DNA of 64,000 bases from Arthrobacter sp. MYb213 (GTDB lineage Bacteria; Actinomycetota; Actinomycetes; Actinomycetales; Micrococcaceae). Under the pieces are notes generated by a model, which saw nothing but the letters and a program-made list of their open reading frames with translations, did not search any database and had not been told where the DNA came from. Shown here one piece after another: positions 47,355 to 56,965 of the stretch. The stretch is from NCBI RefSeq assembly GCF_002979915.1, contig NZ_PCQA01000004.1:372001-436000 (forward strand). Direction: 5' to 3'. Made by a program: the position numbers and the translations under genes. The stretch's first letter is position 1. The number at the start of each line of letters is the position of its first letter.

Positions 47355-48779
47355 TTAGTTGGTGATATTTGCTTCACGCACGATTGCTAAAACCGTATCG
47401 CGAATTGGTTCGATAATCTGTGCCGTGGCGCCTTCGCCGTTAAAGCGTAGGAATGGTTCGGTATTTGACGGACGCAAGTTGATCCACCAGCTACCATCCT
47501 TGGCAGTAAAGGTGGTGCCATCCAAGGTCGTGACATCCACCGGCTGATCAGCAAAATGCTTCACTACCCGGGCGGTTGCCCCAGCCTTATCTTCAACCTC
47601 GGAGTTGATCTCACCGGTAGCAACGTACGGCTCAAATTCACGGCCCAATTCCGACAACGGAAGATCTTGACCACCGAGGGCGGCCAGCACATGCATCGCA
47701 GCAAGCATGCCGGTATCCGCATTGTAAAAATCACGGAAGTAATAGTGTGCAGAATGCTCACCACCGAACACCGCGCCCTGGACGGCCATTTCTGCCTTGA
47801 TAAATGAATGACCCACGCGGGTCATCACCGCCACGCCACCAGACTTTTCAACAAATTCAGGCACTGCCTTGGAGGTGATCAAGTTGTGGATGATCACCGG
47901 ATGTTCCTCGCCCTCGGCCTGTACCCGAGCGATTTCACGCACCGCAACCAACGCGGTAATCGCACTTGGTGACAACGGCAAACCACGTTCATCGATTACG
48001 AAGCAACGATCCGCGTCCCCATCAAATGCCAGACCCAGGTCTGCCCCATGAGCCAGCACTGCGGCCTGCAAATCTTTGAGATTTTCTGGTTCCAGCGGAT
48101 TCGCCGGGTGATTTGGGAAGGTGCCATCGAGTTCAAAATACAACGGCACAATATCCAGCGGTAATCCGGGTAGTACAGTATCGCCAAGCACCGCAGGAGT
48201 GGTTAGTCCACCCATGCCGTTGCCCGCATCCACTACAAGCTTCAGCGGACGAATGGTAGATAAGTCAACTAATTCACGCAGGTAGGCTGCATAGTCAGCC
48301 AAGACGTCGCGCTCGCTGATGCGCCCTTGCTCACCGTCGCCAGAGACCGGCAAACCCTCATCGAGGTACTGCTGAGCCAGGTCGCGAATATCAAATAGTC
48401 CGGTGTCCGAGGAGACTGGACGGGCGCCAGCCTTTGACATCTTAATGCCGTTGTACTGGGCAGGGTTGTGGCTGGCGGTAAACACCACCCCGGCAGCATT
48501 GTGTTTGCCAGAAGCAAAATAAAGTTCGTCGGTGGAAATTAGTCCTAGCATCACCACATTCGCGCCACGGTAGGTGGCGCCGCGGGCGAACGCCTGCGCG
48601 AAGGTTGTGCTGGTGGGGCGCATATCGCCACCAACTAGGACGTCCTTCCCGGCCAGGGACAACACGTCGACAAAAGCGGCGCCAATGGCCTCGACTGCTT
48701 CGGCGTTGATGCTTTCGCCAACTACGCCTCGCACGTCATAGGCCTTGAAACTCTGGTTCAGGTCAATTTCTTCACTCAC
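47355..48779 (-). CDS. manB: phosphomannomutase/phosphoglucomutase
   Basis: A 474-residue alpha-D-phosphohexomutase converting mannose-6-P to mannose-1-P for GDP-mannose and wall glycans. FKAYDVRGVVGE is the N-terminal substrate loop; TASHNPAQYNG carries the phosphoserine; LAFDGDADRCFV binds the metal; GGEHSAHYYF is the sugar loop; and RPSNTEPFLRF binds phosphate. The reverse frame is open to 48944, but the GTG at 48779 begins MSEEIDLNQ just before the family N-terminus; the longer version would overlap the divergent recQ. No strong ribosome-binding site is visible. Confidence 0.95.
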   Translation of the reverse strand: MSEEIDLNQSFKAYDVRGVVGESINAEAVEAIGAAFVDVLSLAGKDVLVGGDMRPTSTTFAQAFARGATYRGANVVMLGLISTDELYFASGKHNAAGVVFTASHNPAQYNGIKMSKAGARPVSSDTGLFDIRDLAQQYLDEGLPVSGDGEQGRISERDVLADYAAYLRELVDLSTIRPLKLVVDAGNGMGGLTTPAVLGDTVLPGLPLDIVPLYFELDGTFPNHPANPLEPENLKDLQAAVLAHGADLGLAFDGDADRCFVIDERGLPLSPSAITALVAVREIARVQAEGEEHPVIIHNLITSKAVPEFVEKSGGVAVMTRVGHSFIKAEMAVQGAVFGGEHSAHYYFRDFYNADTGMLAAMHVLAALGGQDLPLSELGREFEPYVATGEINSEVEDKAGATARVVKHFADQPVDVTTLDGTTFTAKDGSWWINLRPSNTEPFLRFNGEGATAQIIEPIRDTVLAIVREANITN

Positions 48780-48918
48780 AGCATTCAGACTACCGGTTTG
48801 CTGCTGCGAGATGGTGGCGAATGGCCAGTTAGTACATGGGAAATGGCTTACACTTGCCCGCAGTTGTCCCCAATGCGTGCCGTGAGGCAAGCCAAACGTC
48901 GGCGGATGCTGAAATACT

Positions 48919-51045
48919 ATGAGCATGGAAGCCAACGAGCACAATGATCTGAAGAATCTCGCGCTGCAGAAGTTGCGTGCCCTGGTTCAGCACCCAGAAG
49001 CGCAGTTTCACGACGGCCAGTTTGAAGCGATTAGCGCGCTAGTCCAAGAACGCCGTCGTGCGCTGGTGGTGCAACGTACCGGCTGGGGCAAATCCGCGGT
49101 GTATTTCATTTCGTCGTTGTTGCTCCGCCAGCAAGGCTATGGACCGACCCTCATTGTGTCTCCGTTGCTAGCTCTAATGCGAGATCAGGTGGCCGCGGCC
49201 GAACGTGCCGGGGTGCGGGCGGCTGCCATCAACTCTGCCAACGTGCTTGAATGGCGCGACATTCTTTCAAAGCTGGAACGCGATGAAATTGACGTATTAC
49301 TGGTTTCTCCAGAAAGACTGAACAATCCCTCTTTCCGTGAGCACCAGCTTCCAATGTTGATGAAGCGTCTGGGACTTTTGGTGATCGATGAAGCGCATTG
49401 CATCTCCGATTGGGGTCACGATTTCCGTCCCGACTACCGACGCATCCGCGATTTGATAAATCGCCTGCCGCAGGGACTTCCGGTGCTCGCCACCACCGCA
49501 ACGGCGAACACACGCGTAGTGCAAGACGTTGCCGAGCAGCTCTCCGGCGGAACGCAGGAAGTCTTCACCTTACGTGGCACGCTTGCCCGAGATTCATTGC
49601 GGTTAGGCGTGCTGCGTTTGCCCTCGCCACGTATGCAATTGGCGTGGTTGCTCAGCCATATCAATGATTTCCATGGTTCGGGCATTATTTACACGTTGAC
49701 CGTCTCAGCGGCGGAAGATATCGCACGATTGCTCCGCGATGCCGGTCATCCGGTCGCCGCCTATACCGGACGTACCGACCTAGAAGAACGCGAAAAGCTA
49801 GAACAAGCGCTGAAAGCCAATGAAGTAAAAGCCTTGATTGCCACTAGTGCGTTAGGGATGGGATTTGATAAGCCAGACCTGGGATTTGTGATCCATGTCG
49901 GAGCGCCTAGTTCACCAGTGGCCTACTACCAGCAGGTAGGCCGTGCGGGTCGTGGAAGTATCGATGCCGACGTTCTGTTGCTGCCAGGACAAGATGATTC
50001 CGAAATCTGGGAGTACTTCGCCACCAGTTCCATGCCTGATCAGCAACGCGCGAATCAAGTACTGGAGGCACTGGGACAAACCGACGGCGCAATGAGTGTT
50101 CCGGCACTTGAAAGCGCAGTTAATCTGCGTAGGTCGCCGTTAGAGCTGCTGTTGAAGGTCTTGGCCGTTGATGGGGCAGTGGAACGTGTAGCCGGCGGTT
50201 GGATGCGCACCGACATGCCTTGGGCCTACGATGCAGAACGCTACAAGCGTGTGGCACAGAGCAGGGTGCACGAACAGACACTGATGATCGATTATGAGAA
50301 TACTCGTGGCTGTCGCATGGAATTTCTTACGAAAGCATTGGATGACCCAAAGTCGGCACCCTGCGGACGTTGCGACAATTGTGCCGGCACATGGTTCGAT
50401 GACCACATTCCAGACGAGTCAAAAGACAACGCTCAAGCAGCTCTGGTTCGGGCTGGCGTCCAGATTGAACCTCGCAAACTCTATCCGTCAGGGTTACAAC
50501 GTCTGGGTCATTCGCTCAAGGGGAAGATCCCGGTAGATGAGCAATTATCCACCGGCCGTGCGTTGGCGCGACTGACCGATTTGGGATGGGGCAACAGACT
50601 GCGTCAACTATTCGGTGACCCGGTGGATAAGCCGGTTGACCCGGCGATGCTTGAAGCCTGCACCAAGGTGCTGGCCGAATGGAACTGGGAGCAACGACCG
50701 GTAGCAGTGTTGGCTATGCCTTCAACTAAGCGCCCACAGCTGATTACTTCGCTGGCGCAGGGACTGGCACAGATTGGCCAGCTGCGCTATTTGGGCCAGC
50801 TTGAGTACCGTGGGGCTCCTCCACAGGGTGGTCCTGGCGGCAACTCTGCCTTCCGTATCGCCGCGGTGGCTGATGCATTTGAAATCCCTGCACAAATCGA
50901 TCAAATGCTGGCTACTGCACCGGGACCGGTGATGCTCGTTGACGATTTGGCTGACTCGCGTTGGTCCTTGGCAATGGCTGGTCGGGCAGTACGGATTGCT
51001 GGGGCACCGGGTGTTTTGCCTTTCACTCTGGGCATAGCAGGCTAA
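48919..51045 (+). CDS. recQ: RecQ family ATP-dependent DNA helicase with phosphoribosyltransferase-like C-terminus
   Basis: A 708-residue 3'-5' helicase. Motif I is QRTGWGKSAVYF (in place of PTGxGKS), motif II VIDEAHCISDWGHDFRPDY, motif VI YYQQVGRAGR. The RecQ zinc domain has GCRMEFL and CGRCDNC. Instead of an HRDC domain the last about 170 residues contain RPVAVLAMPSTKRPQL and PGPVMLVDDLADSRWSL, matching the PRPP-loop and surrounding strands of a phosphoribosyltransferase fold. Two nearby ATGs (48919, 48925) are possible starts. Divergent from manB. Confidence 0.92.
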   Translation: MSMEANEHNDLKNLALQKLRALVQHPEAQFHDGQFEAISALVQERRRALVVQRTGWGKSAVYFISSLLLRQQGYGPTLIVSPLLALMRDQVAAAERAGVRAAAINSANVLEWRDILSKLERDEIDVLLVSPERLNNPSFREHQLPMLMKRLGLLVIDEAHCISDWGHDFRPDYRRIRDLINRLPQGLPVLATTATANTRVVQDVAEQLSGGTQEVFTLRGTLARDSLRLGVLRLPSPRMQLAWLLSHINDFHGSGIIYTLTVSAAEDIARLLRDAGHPVAAYTGRTDLEEREKLEQALKANEVKALIATSALGMGFDKPDLGFVIHVGAPSSPVAYYQQVGRAGRGSIDADVLLLPGQDDSEIWEYFATSSMPDQQRANQVLEALGQTDGAMSVPALESAVNLRRSPLELLLKVLAVDGAVERVAGGWMRTDMPWAYDAERYKRVAQSRVHEQTLMIDYENTRGCRMEFLTKALDDPKSAPCGRCDNCAGTWFDDHIPDESKDNAQAALVRAGVQIEPRKLYPSGLQRLGHSLKGKIPVDEQLSTGRALARLTDLGWGNRLRQLFGDPVDKPVDPAMLEACTKVLAEWNWEQRPVAVLAMPSTKRPQLITSLAQGLAQIGQLRYLGQLEYRGAPPQGGPGGNSAFRIAAVADAFEIPAQIDQMLATAPGPVMLVDDLADSRWSLAMAGRAVRIAGAPGVLPFTLGIAG

Positions 51046-51075
51046 TCGCACAGTTAAACAAAGTAGTCTGGAGAT

Positions 51076-52002
51076 ATGGAGATCGTCATCTGGCTCGTTG
51101 TCGCTATTGCTGTTGTTGCCCTCGGATACCTCTGGCTTCAGTCTGTCCGAAAGAAAAATACGGCACAGATTTCACAAGCCATCAATCGTGAGGCCGCGCA
51201 GGAAGCAAATGCGAAGTTGGATGACACCTCTCGCAAAGCGATTTACCGTAACCTCGCTAAAGGCGACGTCATGGGTGCAGTCCAGAACTACCGTGCCGTC
51301 ACCGGTGACACCGTCAAGAACTGCGTGATTGCCGTGCGTAGCCTTGATGCTTACCCACAGACTGCTCCGGCCAAGGAACTGCCGGTAGACGAAGCAGAGA
51401 TACAGGCGCTTCGTGACAAACTCGAAGCACAGATCGCCGATTCTGATGACGACTCAGGCGTAGCGACTTCTGGTGCTGTAGCGCCGGACGTTGACCTGGA
51501 AAAATCTGATGACCTTTGGGTGGTACCCGAAGAGTGGAGTAACCAGTTCGGTTCGGAGCAGGAACAGAATGCCACGCATTTTAAGATGGCATTTGAAGTT
51601 GAGGGAGAGTCGCATGAGTTCTCCAGTGAACAGTTGCCTCCGAACGAATACGATCAACTCTTTTCGATGCTGCGTGACGAGAACTTCTCCGGTGCCGCGC
51701 AAATCCTTCATGGACACACCGGACTGCCGGTTGAAGACCTCGAACGAATGATCTCGACCTCACCGATGGCGGGACAAAGTTCGCACGGAAACGTTGCAGA
51801 TTTCCGCTTTGAAGGTCAAGGTCCAGAAGGTCCTGTGCACTTCGACGCAGCAGATCTTCCCGAACAAGAACGTGAAGCACTCTTTGATGCCATCGCCGAT
51901 ACTGATCTAGAACGGATGTCAGAGATTATCGTGCGGCACACGCAACTACCCGAAGATATCGTGCAAAATATGCTGCGCACCTTCGTGAAACGCAAAGACT
52001 AA
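51076..52002 (+). CDS. membrane-anchored conserved hypothetical protein (308 aa)
   Basis: One N-terminal transmembrane helix (IVIWLVVAIAVVALGYLWL) anchors a soluble, acidic C-terminal part with three helical repeats of about 60 residues that share the pattern LPxxEYDQLFSMLRDENF and LPEQEREALFDAIADTDL. It resembles ribosomal-protein-bL12-like or tandem helical adaptor segments (SRKAIYRNLAKGDVMGAVQN and KNCVIAVRSL). Function unknown. Confidence 0.72.
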   Translation: MEIVIWLVVAIAVVALGYLWLQSVRKKNTAQISQAINREAAQEANAKLDDTSRKAIYRNLAKGDVMGAVQNYRAVTGDTVKNCVIAVRSLDAYPQTAPAKELPVDEAEIQALRDKLEAQIADSDDDSGVATSGAVAPDVDLEKSDDLWVVPEEWSNQFGSEQEQNATHFKMAFEVEGESHEFSSEQLPPNEYDQLFSMLRDENFSGAAQILHGHTGLPVEDLERMISTSPMAGQSSHGNVADFRFEGQGPEGPVHFDAADLPEQEREALFDAIADTDLERMSEIIVRHTQLPEDIVQNMLRTFVKRKD

Positions 52003-52094
52003 GTCTCGCTACTGGAACGTTGCTTCGGTAAGGACAGTTGGTTATCGTAAGGGACTACCGGCCTTCTGTCTTCGCTCACGAAAGGAACCTGACC

Positions 52095-52253
52095 ATGGAA
52101 CCGAGTAATAAGAATACGGACCAGACTGTAGCGCCCATCGGTGATGATGAACATCTGAACGAACAACATAATGCTGACGTAGCGCGGAAACTGCGCGAAG
52201 CGGAAGAACGCATCAAAGAGGTCGCTCATGATGTGGAACGCGGTCTGAAATAA
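52095..52253 (+). CDS. small helical hypothetical protein (52 aa)
   Basis: The ATG at 52095 follows AAAGGAAC; the open frame upstream lacks a ribosome-binding site. A strongly charged, helical product (ADVARKLREAEERIKEVAHD). Two hairpins follow. Function unknown. Confidence 0.6.
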   Translation: MEPSNKNTDQTVAPIGDDEHLNEQHNADVARKLREAEERIKEVAHDVERGLK

Positions 52254-52260
52254 GGTTTGA

Positions 52261-52304
52261 AAACCCCTGAACTGATGGCAATAAATGCCCGAGTTTAGGG
52301 GTTT
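52261..52304 (+). terminator. hairpin after the small helical protein gene
   Basis: AAACCCCTGAAC (52261-52272) pairs with 52293-52304 with one G-T, and the loop contains its own GGCA/TGCC stem. The T-tract is short. Likely terminator of the plus-strand gene. Confidence 0.7.
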
Positions 52305-52358
52305 ATGCGTTAAACCGCATCCCGGAACCATCTTCGGTGAACTGCCAATAGAAAAAGT

Positions 52359-52386
52359 AAAACCCCCTAGTTTCCTAGGGGGTTTT
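52359..52386. terminator. bidirectional terminator next to tRNA-Ser(GCT)
   Basis: A perfect 12-bp stem (AAAACCCCCTAG with 52375-52386), loop TTTC. On the minus strand it begins right at the encoded CCA of the tRNA and is followed by TTTTACTTTTT, making it the tRNA's terminator. Confidence 0.9.
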
Positions 52387-52388
52387 GG

Positions 52389-52477
52389 CGGACACGGGGA
52401 GATTCGAACTCCCGGTCGAGTTTAACCCCGACACTTCATTAGCAGTGAAGCCCATTCGGCCGCTCTGGCACGTATCC
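52389..52477 (-). tRNA. tRNA-Ser(GCT), CCA encoded
   Basis: An 89-nt class II tRNA: acceptor GGATACG/CGTGTCC, anticodon stem CTTCA/TGAAG with loop CTGCTAA (anticodon GCT, reading AGC/AGU), long variable arm, T-arm with TTCGAAT, discriminator G, and CCA at 52386-52388. Confidence 0.96.
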
Positions 52478-52540
52478 ATCCGCTGTTTCCAGCAGAATCT
52501 AGCCTACCTGAACATAGCCGAGTGTTCCAAAACGAGGGTG

Positions 52541-54630
52541 TTAACGTACCTGTCGCCACAGGAATTCGTAGCTAGTAGCTAACATCCTCGCCGTGGAATC
52601 ATTGTCTGTGGATCCGGCGTGCCCGCCAGTCTCTGGCTCATGGTAACGAACATTGGAGATTCCTAGGTCCATCATCTTTGCGGCCATCTTGCGCGCTTGT
52701 GAAGGGCCCACCCGGTCATCGGTGGTGGTAGTCCAGATCAGCGATGCAGGGTAGTCCTCAATGGGGTGCGGTTGATCAGTCAAACGGTGTAGCGGGGAAA
52801 AGGTACGCACAAACTCCCAGTCTTCGGGAATCTCTGGGTCTCCGTACTCAGCAATCCACGAATGCCCGGCAGCCAGCTGGGTATAGCGACGCATATCTAG
52901 CAGTGGTACCCCGCAGGAAATAGCACCAAACAGCTGTGGGTAGCCGGTGATCATATTGCCCATCAACAACCCACCGTTGGAGCGGCCGGTGGCCGCGAGA
53001 CGTTCACGTTTGGTTACACCGCGGGTCACTAGGTCTTCGGCAATGGCAGCAAAGTCCTCATAGGCACGGTGTCGCTTTTCGCGTAAGGCCGCCCGGTGCC
53101 ACCCAGGCCCATATTCCCCGCCGCCGCGAATATTCGTCATGACAAAAACTGGACGCCGCCCGTTGGCGGAGCGTTTGCTCAACCAGCCAACTCCCATAGC
53201 AGGGGAGTACCCCGGAGTCATGCTGTGTTGGAAGCCTCCGTAGCCATCCATCAATACCGAATTTCGCCGTCGAGTTCTAGCTGTGCATCGGCTATCTGGA
53301 AATATGGCACACGCGTACCATCCTTTGAATGCGCAAAATGTTGGGTCACGTCGAAGCCGCTCGCATCAAATCGTTCTGGTGAACGCTTCAGCACAGTAGC
53401 CGGTTCGCCGACCGAACCTCGTAGCAGCGTGGTCGGGGTGGTGAAACCAGTAATAGTCATCCAGTAATCGTCGGCCGTTGCCGTATCCTCATCATCCACG
53501 GCGCTCACCGATACGCTGAGCATCGGGTCCTCCACAGGCAGCGTGGACTGCGCAAAATTATTGTGCAGGTCAAAGACTAGAATCTGGGCGGCGACATCAT
53601 GGAGCACCGAGACGAGTAAGTAGTTAGCGGTGAAGTCCAGACCTTGTAGAGAAGTCTTTGCATCTGGGGCGAACACCACTTGTGCAATACGTCCATCGTC
53701 TAAGAAATCAGTAAGCTGACTCAACGCTAGGGAACCTGCCGGGATCAGCTGGCCCTGATGGGTCCAATCGGTCTGCGGAGCAAAGAGCACCCATTGGCGG
53801 TGCAAACTGACCTGAACATCGGTGGGCACCTCAATTTGATGGTGGGTTCCGTCGACAATAATGCCGGTGTGGGCGTTGTAAAAGTCGATGGCATCCGTGG
53901 TGACAATACGTTCAAAACCCGGAGTTGAGTCGTAATAACAAAACGCCGCCACATGTTCCTGATCAACTTCAAAAACAACGTCGGCGTCAGTTAACGATGT
54001 ACCGCGGGTTAGCTTGCGAGCTGTGGAAGCGTAGGTGGAGCGTGTCGTATTGGATTCATCGGTGGCCGAGGTGACAAGTAAGGTGTCTTCGTTGATCCAG
54101 CTAGCCGAGGTTTTAGCTACTGCAAGGTCAAAGCCGTCCTCGATGAAGCGTAGATTTTCGAGGTCGAATTCACGAATTCTCACCTGATCTCCACCATCGG
54201 GGCTCAGCCTAATCAACGCTTTACGGTGGGGATCACCAGGTGCGGGGCGCAGGAATGAAGACCCAGCGAAATGCCACTGTGCACCTTGGGCAGTGGCGTA
54301 CTGATCCATATCGAGCAGTAGCTCCCACACAGGGTTCTCGCTGCGGTAGGAGTCCCATGTGGTGCGACGCCAGATTCCTAACCGATGCTCGGCATCACGC
54401 CAAAAGTTGTAGTAGAAGTCGCCACGTTTGGTAACCATCGCAATGCGATCCGTCGAGTCTAAAACCTTACGGATAGCCTCAACACTGCGGGCATAGTCTT
54501 CATTGTGAAGTTCAGCCTCCGTTCGCTGAGTTTGGGTACGCACCCAAGCTAAGGCGGCAGCATCATGGATGCCCTCGAGCCATGCGTATTGATCTGTCGT
54601 TGCCAGAGAATCGGAGGAGATTGAAGTCAT
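52541..54630 (-). pseudogene. S9 family prolyl oligopeptidase, broken by a single-base frameshift
   Basis: Two abutting frames make up one S9A peptidase of about 700 residues. The upstream frame (54630 to 53251) is the N-terminal segment and beta-propeller (start YAWLEGI.D..AL, end GTRVPYFQIADAQLELDG). It then runs into EIRY and stop. The downstream frame (53254 to 52541) begins MDGYGGFQHSMTPGYSP and holds the catalytic Ser in GRSNGG, Asp in TTDDRV and His in GGHAGS. Adding one base near 53245 (restoring GGC CGA) reads LDGRNSVLMDGYGGF, the family pattern. Either a natural mutation, an assembly error, or translational reinitiation at the overlapping TGATG. Confidence 0.85.
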
Positions 54631-54759
54631 AAACACAGTCTATGCATTGGACCACGGAAGTGAACCAGTCACGTTGTCGGCGGCAGGTTCCGAGCCGATG
54701 CTACAGAGATGACCTCGGAGCAGGCACAAGAATTTGCTAGGAGGTAATAATCTTGGAAG

Positions 54760-56778
54760 GTGAGCATCTTGTCGGAAGAAACCCAGCCGCAGTACAACAT
54801 CGCTATCATTGGTGCCGGCCCGCGCGGTACCAGCGTCATTGAACGCCTTGCCAAACTGGCCATCAAAGTGCCTGAACTGGCAACGATGATGCGCGTGACC
54901 GTATTTGATCCGTACCGTCCGGGTTCAGGACACGTATGGAGCCCTAAACAGTCTCCACACTTTCTGATGAATACACCCGCCTCATTCCCTACGGTGGCTC
55001 CAGAGCGAGTCGTGTCCGAGCCTGGACTTAGCTTCCAGCAGTTCGTTGACAACCATGGCGACGGACATCCACTGGATGAATGGGAAGCCGCAACCTTACG
55101 CAACACTCACCGCGGCACTTATCCGCCACGAGCAATCTACGGATGCTACCTAGAGCACGTATATGACTCCTGCGTTCAGGTATTGGACGCACACCCCAAC
55201 ATCGTGGTGAATTACGTTCGTGCCGAAGTTACCGCGGTTCGCCCGCAAGGTATTGGATACCAAGTCGAGTACAAGGTTTCGGGTCCTGCCAATCACGGTA
55301 CGGAACAAATAACAGTAGATACGGTAGTCCTGGCTCTAGGTCACCAAAGCTCTGAATTGAACCCTTGGCAAAAGCAGTTACAACGTGCTGCGGAACAGGC
55401 AGAAGCTATCTATCTGGCCCCCGCCGTGCCGGCTGACGTTGACTACTCGAATTTCCAAGCAGGGCAGCCTGCACTCCTTCGTGGCATGGGACTTAACTTC
55501 TTCGACGGAATGGCAGAGCTGACTCTAGGCCGTGGCGGAATCTTCAAAGAAGTCAGTGATGAGCCCGGGCAACGCTTTGAATATATTGCCTCGGGACAAG
55601 AGCCACAACTCATTGCAGCTTCGCGTCGCGGAACGCCGTATTGGGGCAAGCCTGTAGTGGATGAATTCATTCCAGCCGAAATCAGCTTGCGCTTTTTCCA
55701 TGCCGAGGATCTGATTAGCAAGGTCGTCGAAGCGCGCCGCTCAAACCCAGAAGCCGCCTTGAGCTTCTCGCGGCATATCTGGCCGCAGCTGCACCGCGAC
55801 ATTCTGTGGGCGTATTACTCACAATGTGCGAGTGTCGAAGCCACCCACCCGATGGAGAACGCCACTTCATTCCTTACTGGGTTGGAAGATATCCTCGAAG
55901 CCGAGCACCACGAAGGAAACCAAGTCTGGCTCAGCGAATTACGGACCTACATTGAGCAGGTCGCGCAGTTACGCTGGCTAGATATTCCTTCATTAGCTCG
56001 ACCATTTGACCAGATTGGTTTTGGCTCTCACGAAGATTATCAACATGCGGTGCGAGAGTATCTGGCTGGCAACGCTCGGTATAGCACCGGGGGACTGGCA
56101 GACCCACTGTCACGGGCGATCATGACGATGAACGCAGGACGCATGGTGATCAAGGATTTGGTCATTAAGGGGATCTTGGACGAACAATCGCGAATCGAAG
56201 AGGTACAGGCTCACTTCGAACCACTAGTCGAGGGGTTGTCCTCCGGGCCGCCCCTCGAACGGATCGAACAGCTGCTGGCGCTGTCGCGCGCCTCACTGGT
56301 GCACTTCATTGGGCCGGAGCCAGAATTTGGTTTTGATGATCTGAGCGGTAAATTCACTGCCTCCTCACCATGGGTCGACACTGACGTCTACGAGGCCAAA
56401 GTGTTATGTGAAGCAATGATGCCAGCCAACCGGGTGTTGCAAAACAGCACCGCGCTGATTACTCAACTTCTAACGGAAAAGGTTGCACGTGCCCATACCT
56501 GGCGCAATGCCGAAGGTGAACAGATGACAGGGTCCGGATTTGATGTAGTTGGGGAGCCATATCGACTCGTCAACGCGCAGGGCTTAGCCCACCGCGGAGT
56601 CTTTGTTCTCGGGTTGCAACTATCATCGGCACAATGGGGCACCGCCATTGCGGCCCAGGCCGGAGACACCACAGATCCTGCGGCGCAAACCTTGCACGAT
56701 GCGGAACAAATAGTCATTGAAATCGCGCGTATGGCCGGAGTCAACTTGGAAGAGCTCTTGGCAGAAAGCGCTAAATAA
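54760..56778 (+). CDS. FAD/NAD(P)-binding protein (NAD_binding_9-type)
   Basis: A 672-residue soluble flavin-dependent protein. The dinucleotide fold begins IAIIGAGPRGTSVIERLAKL, and later segments (HFLMNTPASFPTVAPER, PRAIYGCYLEHVYD, VDTVVLALGHQSSELNPW, ASRRGTPYWGKPV) are typical of FAD/NAD(P)-binding proteins of the HcpA/NAD_binding_9 class. The reaction is not known. The start could be GTG 54760 or TTG 54769; AGGAGG lies upstream. A perfect 40-bp palindrome follows as terminator. Confidence 0.8.
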   Translation: MSILSEETQPQYNIAIIGAGPRGTSVIERLAKLAIKVPELATMMRVTVFDPYRPGSGHVWSPKQSPHFLMNTPASFPTVAPERVVSEPGLSFQQFVDNHGDGHPLDEWEAATLRNTHRGTYPPRAIYGCYLEHVYDSCVQVLDAHPNIVVNYVRAEVTAVRPQGIGYQVEYKVSGPANHGTEQITVDTVVLALGHQSSELNPWQKQLQRAAEQAEAIYLAPAVPADVDYSNFQAGQPALLRGMGLNFFDGMAELTLGRGGIFKEVSDEPGQRFEYIASGQEPQLIAASRRGTPYWGKPVVDEFIPAEISLRFFHAEDLISKVVEARRSNPEAALSFSRHIWPQLHRDILWAYYSQCASVEATHPMENATSFLTGLEDILEAEHHEGNQVWLSELRTYIEQVAQLRWLDIPSLARPFDQIGFGSHEDYQHAVREYLAGNARYSTGGLADPLSRAIMTMNAGRMVIKDLVIKGILDEQSRIEEVQAHFEPLVEGLSSGPPLERIEQLLALSRASLVHFIGPEPEFGFDDLSGKFTASSPWVDTDVYEAKVLCEAMMPANRVLQNSTALITQLLTEKVARAHTWRNAEGEQMTGSGFDVVGEPYRLVNAQGLAHRGVFVLGLQLSSAQWGTAIAAQAGDTTDPAAQTLHDAEQIVIEIARMAGVNLEELLAESAK

Positions 56779-56781
56779 GAA

Positions 56782-56821
56782 AGTCTGGGCTGGTAGATCA
56801 ATTGATCTACCAGCCCAGACT
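56782..56821. terminator. perfect 40-bp palindrome, bidirectional terminator
   Basis: A 20-bp arm is followed directly by its exact complement, centred on AATT. It lies 4 bp after the flavoprotein stop and just beyond the 3' end of the convergent tRNA-Ser(TGA), so it can end both transcripts. Confidence 0.85.
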
Positions 56822-56827
56822 GTTACG

Positions 56828-56915
56828 CGGATGGTAAGAGATTTGAACTCTTGGTACGGGGTTACCGCACACTGGTTTTCAAGACCAGCTCCTTAGGCCG
56901 CTCGGACAACCATCC
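56828..56915 (-). tRNA. tRNA-Ser(TGA), CCA not encoded
   Basis: An 88-nt class II tRNA: acceptor GGATGGT/ACCATCC, anticodon stem CTGGT/ACCAG with loop CTTGAAA (anticodon TGA), long variable arm, T-arm with TTCAAAT. The sequence after the discriminator G is CGT, so CCA is added after transcription. Confidence 0.95.
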
Positions 56916-56965
56916 AACCCGAAAAATTATACGCTATGAACAGGCCAAGAGAGGAATCGACTCAG

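Noticed and set aside
53251-53254. Two separate S9-related genes in an operon instead of one broken gene
   Set aside because: Neither part is a complete enzyme: the first lacks all catalytic residues and the second starts in the middle of the hydrolase domain. A single missing base joins them into a normal-length protein.
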